This document shows, in pieces, positions 60,799 to 64,000 of a DNA stretch of 64,000 nucleotides. The DNA is from Pseudopedobacter sp035496935. GTDB taxonomy: Bacteria; Bacteroidota; Bacteroidia; Sphingobacteriales; Sphingobacteriaceae. The number at the start of each line of letters is the position of its first letter. Within the stretch, counting starts at the first letter, position 1. Both the position numbers and the translations under genes were made by a program. The DNA lies in assembly GCA_035496935.1 (NCBI GenBank), contig DATJED010000014.1, forward strand, positions 186,001 to 250,000. The letters are read 5' to 3'. The notes beneath the pieces are model-generated. The model made no database searches, was not told where the DNA came from, and saw nothing but the letters and a program-made list of their open reading frames with translations.

Positions 60799-63678
60799 CT
60801 AAAGCTCGATTAAAAACTCGTTTAGGTTTTTGTTATGAGGAAGGTTGAGGCGCTTACGCAATCGGTACCTTCTAATCTCCACACCTCTTACACTAATATT
60901 TAATAAGGATGCCATTTCTTTACTACTCATATTCATTCTTAAATAGGCACAAAGCTTTAAATCATTGGGCACCAGGTCTGGATGGTCTAATTTGAGCTTT
61001 TTGAAAAAATTCTCATGGGTTTCGTTAAAGCTGGTTTCAAACAGATTCCAATCCCGTTCATCATTCATTCCTTCATCAATAATTTTCTGAAGGCGTTTCA
61101 ATTGATCATCTGCTAATTTCTTCCCTTGCGCATCCTTAAAATTAAAAAGCTCCTCCTTAACTTTCTGCAAAAGCTCGTTCTTATAAACAATGTTCATTGC
61201 CGAGTTGGTTACCTCTCTTCCCTTGCTTTTCAATTGGGCTTGCAACTGCTCATTTTTTAGATCGCTAAGTTTCTGCTGGTTGGCAATGGCTTCTTGTCGC
61301 AACATTTCATCCCGTTCCTGCTGCAGGCGCAACTGTAACTCAGTTTGGTGCTTATTTAGTTTTTTGAAATACCATATCCTAACAAAGTAAACCATTACCA
61401 CAACTAGCATAAAGTAAATTAGATATGCCCATATTGTAGCGTAAAAAGGTGGTTCCACGGTAAAATTAAAGGTTGAAATCTCTGAAGCTTTGCTTCCATT
61501 AACCAAGGCCCTAACCTTAAAACTATAGCTCCCGTAAGGTAAGTTGGTAAAATCTTTTTGGGTTGCTTCTGACCATTCTGACCATTGTTGGGAAAAACCC
61601 TCTAAAATATACTGATACTTTATTTTGCCTTGTCTGTAATAGGGCAGACTGAAATTTATCCGGATACTGTTTTGGCTGTATTTGATACTTACCTGGTTGC
61701 TTAACATTCCACTCTCGGTAATCAGCTTATTATTTAAACTGATGTCTTCTATCCGGCCAATAAATACTTTTGGGAGTTTATCGATTTCCTCTAGCTTAAT
61801 ATCTTTATTATAAATTGAAAATCCATCATCTACACTAATCAGAAAAAGATGTTTGTTAATCTCGGAGATGTTTTCATAATCTCTTACCATTCTACCGTTC
61901 AACATTCTAAATAGGATAGAATCAATGGCGATTTTGCCCGGACTAGATAAATCTGCCAAAGCCACTTTTCCGTGATTAATCAACCAAAACTTTTGATCAC
62001 TTGCTTGTATTACTTTGTTAGAAGACGAAAATGAACCTAGCTTGTCGTTTAGTGCATCATACGCACTAAATCTGTCGCTTATTTTGTCGTATGCATAAAA
62101 ACCGGAATCAGAAGAAAACACAATATTACCCTGCAGATTAAAAATATTGACACCGTAAACAGAATATAAGCCAGATTTTTCATCATATTGTTTAACGGTT
62201 TTAACAGCCTTTAGGTCATCTTTAAGCGTTAGCTTAAAAACACCCTTATAAGCATGGGCTACCCATATATTACCCTTTTCATCTTGTTCTACATAACGGC
62301 TTGGCTGGTTAAAATTCTGAACCTTGTGCGAAAAACGATAAGCTCCATTAACGCTATTGTAAATGACTAAACCATTATAAGTGCCCTGTATTAACTTATC
62401 TGGGTGCTTTTCCATCTGTTTCAAGGTCCATCCACCGGCAACAGAAGAAATTTTCTCGATCCGATTTCCTTTGACTAAATAGGTACCGTTGTTATGCCCA
62501 CAAATTAAATTCCCGTTGTGTACCGATAGCTCCCAAACCTGCCCCTGAGAATCAGGTATAATCTTAAAATTTAAGCTCTGCTTTGTACGGGCATTACTAT
62601 TCCAATTGCTTTGATAAAGCCCTTGGTTAGTCCCTAAATAAATTCTGTTGTTAAAAATGATGCTTGAATATACCGTACCAAATGTTCCGTTTTTATCAAA
62701 ATAAAAGTAGAGCGGCGAATTTAGCTCTATCCTATCAATCCCGTTATCTAAACCAACCCATAAACTTTGGTTTTGATCAAGTTGTAAGCTTAGTACTGTG
62801 TTGTTTTGCAATCCGCTTGATTTATTGATGTGCTGTACAATTCTTCCTTCCTCATCAATAATCACCACACCATCCAAAATAGTTCCGTAAGCAAAGTACT
62901 TGTCAAATACTTTTACCCCATTGTTTAATTGCGATGCCTTTAAAAGTTCACTCGCTTCGTTTGACCATTTACTAAACCTTATTCCGTCATATAAAAACAG
63001 GCCATCTTTTGCTGTTCCAATTAAGTAGGTGTCTTTTTTAAAAGGTAAAATCGAGAGAATGCTAGACGTGGCTAGCTCCTCGCTTCCGGGTAAAGTATAC
63101 AGTTTTTCTCCTTTTAACTCGTACAATCCTTTACCTGGTGCTTCTATAAAAAACCTTTTTCCGGCTTGGAAAAGAAAAAGAAATGAACCATTTCCTTCTA
63201 CTACCTTTATCTTATTGTTTTGATAAATAAAAACGTTAGCAAATGTTTGGAAAATCACCCGGTCTCCATCTACATAAATCTTCCAAACTTCATTATTTAA
63301 ATCTGATTGATTTTTAACCAGATGCGTTAAGGAATGGTATTTTAAAATAGCCTGTTGATCATACTCCCAAAACCCAAATTCGCCAAAACCACCCGTATAT
63401 ATCTTTCCTTTTTTATCAACCGCTACAGATCTAACCACCAAACGGTGAGGCAAGGCATGGGTTTGCCAAAAAGAACCGTCGTAAGAAAGCAAACCTTCGC
63501 TATTACCGAAATAGATGATCCCGTTTTGATCTTGTGCCATTGCCCAGTTTTGGTTGCCGGCCGCATAATTTGCTTTAAAAAAGTTTTTAACGTAAGGCAC
63601 ACCAACGCTTTGGATGCTCTGGGCATTTACGCTTACAAAGGCAAACACTAATAAAAAAGACAGAAAACGTTTAATCAT
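60799..63678 (-). CDS. PUL regulator: beta-propeller, Y_Y_Y, membrane helix, LuxR-type HTH
   Basis: 959 residues. Signal peptide (FLSFLLVFAFVSVNAQ), then about 650 residues of two-component-regulator propeller repeats (NQNWAMAQDQNGIIYFGNSE, DQNQSLWVGLDNGIDRIEL, DEKGNIWVAHAYKGVFKL), a Y_Y_Y domain (YILEGFSQQWSEWSEATQKD), one membrane helix (about 747-766), a coiled coil (HQTELQLRLQQERDEMLRQE) and a C-terminal LuxR-like helix-turn-helix (LRMNMSSKEMASLLNISVRG, VEIRRYRLRKRLNLP). No histidine kinase or receiver domain is present, so it is a one-component membrane regulator. It probably senses the glycan fragment in the periplasm and controls the susC promoter. Confidence 0.92.
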   Translation of the reverse strand: MIKRFLSFLLVFAFVSVNAQSIQSVGVPYVKNFFKANYAAGNQNWAMAQDQNGIIYFGNSEGLLSYDGSFWQTHALPHRLVVRSVAVDKKGKIYTGGFGEFGFWEYDQQAILKYHSLTHLVKNQSDLNNEVWKIYVDGDRVIFQTFANVFIYQNNKIKVVEGNGSFLFLFQAGKRFFIEAPGKGLYELKGEKLYTLPGSEELATSSILSILPFKKDTYLIGTAKDGLFLYDGIRFSKWSNEASELLKASQLNNGVKVFDKYFAYGTILDGVVIIDEEGRIVQHINKSSGLQNNTVLSLQLDQNQSLWVGLDNGIDRIELNSPLYFYFDKNGTFGTVYSSIIFNNRIYLGTNQGLYQSNWNSNARTKQSLNFKIIPDSQGQVWELSVHNGNLICGHNNGTYLVKGNRIEKISSVAGGWTLKQMEKHPDKLIQGTYNGLVIYNSVNGAYRFSHKVQNFNQPSRYVEQDEKGNIWVAHAYKGVFKLTLKDDLKAVKTVKQYDEKSGLYSVYGVNIFNLQGNIVFSSDSGFYAYDKISDRFSAYDALNDKLGSFSSSNKVIQASDQKFWLINHGKVALADLSSPGKIAIDSILFRMLNGRMVRDYENISEINKHLFLISVDDGFSIYNKDIKLEEIDKLPKVFIGRIEDISLNNKLITESGMLSNQVSIKYSQNSIRINFSLPYYRQGKIKYQYILEGFSQQWSEWSEATQKDFTNLPYGSYSFKVRALVNGSKASEISTFNFTVEPPFYATIWAYLIYFMLVVVMVYFVRIWYFKKLNKHQTELQLRLQQERDEMLRQEAIANQQKLSDLKNEQLQAQLKSKGREVTNSAMNIVYKNELLQKVKEELFNFKDAQGKKLADDQLKRLQKIIDEGMNDERDWNLFETSFNETHENFFKKLKLDHPDLVPNDLKLCAYLRMNMSSKEMASLLNISVRGVEIRRYRLRKRLNLPHNKNLNEFLIEL

Positions 63679-63803
63679 ATTTATAGATAAATATCAAATT
63701 AAATATACCTTAAAACTGCTTTAAAAACTAACAAAGGTTTTTTTGAAGAATTGCCAGTCAATTTTAAATTAGTTGCTAACTTTAATTCTTAAAATCTACT
63801 GCA

Positions 63804-64000
63804 ATGAAAAAATTATGCCTAGCTATCTTATTTTTACTTTTTAGCCATCAGATATATGCACAGGAATTAACCGTAGGAACTTTTAATATCCGATTACAGA
63901 CCAGTGGAGATATTGGGAATTTATGGCAACAGCGAGCGCCGTTGGTGGTGGATTTAATTCGTTTTTACGACTTTGACATCCTTGGAACGCAGGAAGGTTT
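63804..64000 (+). CDS. Endonuclease/exonuclease/phosphatase-family protein (partial)
   Basis: The first 65 codons run off the right edge. A signal peptide (KLCLAILFLLFSHQIYAQ) is followed by LTVGTFNIRLQTSGDIGN and YDFDILGTQEG, the first two EEP-family motifs (Asn of the FNIR motif and catalytic Glu of QE). Secreted EEP proteins act on phosphodiesters such as DNA, phospholipids or sphingolipids; the specificity is unknown. It is divergent from the PUL regulator, 125 bp away. Confidence 0.75.
   Translation, partial: MKKLCLAILFLLFSHQIYAQELTVGTFNIRLQTSGDIGNLWQQRAPLVVDLIRFYDFDILGTQEG

Overview
The window looks like a chromosomal segment of a Bacteroidota bacterium, most likely a Sphingobacteriaceae/Pedobacter-type organism (inference). 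Reasons: AT-rich DNA; Bacteroidota promoter elements (TAnnTTTG, sometimes with an upstream TTTG or TTG); a SusC/SusD pair with surface lipoproteins; a propeller/Y_Y_Y/LuxR-type regulator; a TonB-linked polysaccharide locus; and the gene order of the ribosomal and nuo clusters.

Layout. (1) 1-10138: the 5' 2654 codons of a giant secreted multidomain protein (three LamG-like domains, continuing off the left edge), a secreted phage-tail-collar-domain protein just upstream of it, and a divergent membrane-bound AraC-type regulator. (2) 10157-24150: housekeeping and signalling genes: tRNA-Asn(GTT), a PfkB-family kinase, a histidine kinase fused to a THI5/NMT1-type binding domain, a YceI protein, a single-domain response regulator, an MBL-fold hydrolase, recJ, lptB, a GH3-type acyl-adenylating enzyme, pdxJ and gcvP. 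(3) 24163-39021, minus strand: a long ribosomal protein cluster from rplC to rplQ with secY, map, infA and rpoA. It starts at rplC with a clear Bacteroidota promoter; rpsJ, fusA, rpsG and rpsL are not next to it. (4) 39281-47136, minus strand: nuoH-I-J-K-L-M-N, the membrane arm of complex I plus NuoI. The nuoA-G genes are not in the window. (5) 47326-48527: a cupin and an NlpE/META lipoprotein, convergent. (6) 48745-64000: a polysaccharide utilisation locus (PUL).

The PUL reads, in transcription order on the minus strand: propeller/LuxR regulator, SusC, SusD, LamG lipoprotein, GH144-type glucanase with an Ig-like domain, a second GH144-type glucanase, a GH3 beta-glucosidase, and a serine esterase. 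Both GH144-type proteins carry the D-x3-D-x2-E motif followed about 76 residues later by a Glu, the spacing I remember for the reported catalytic-site residues of the Chitinophaga beta-1,2-glucanase. I therefore predict that the locus captures and degrades beta-1,2-glucan. The lipobox contexts suggest that SusD, the LamG protein and the larger GH144 are on the cell surface, while the smaller GH144 and GH3 face the periplasm. The susC leader holds two inverted pairs of a GTGTAAAAT-like half-site, which could be operators.

The least explained part is the left end: a giant LamG protein with two Ser/Thr-rich, beta-hairpin-like segments around a helical region, co-transcribed with a collar-domain protein. 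No CRISPR array, rRNA operon, transposase or prophage was seen.
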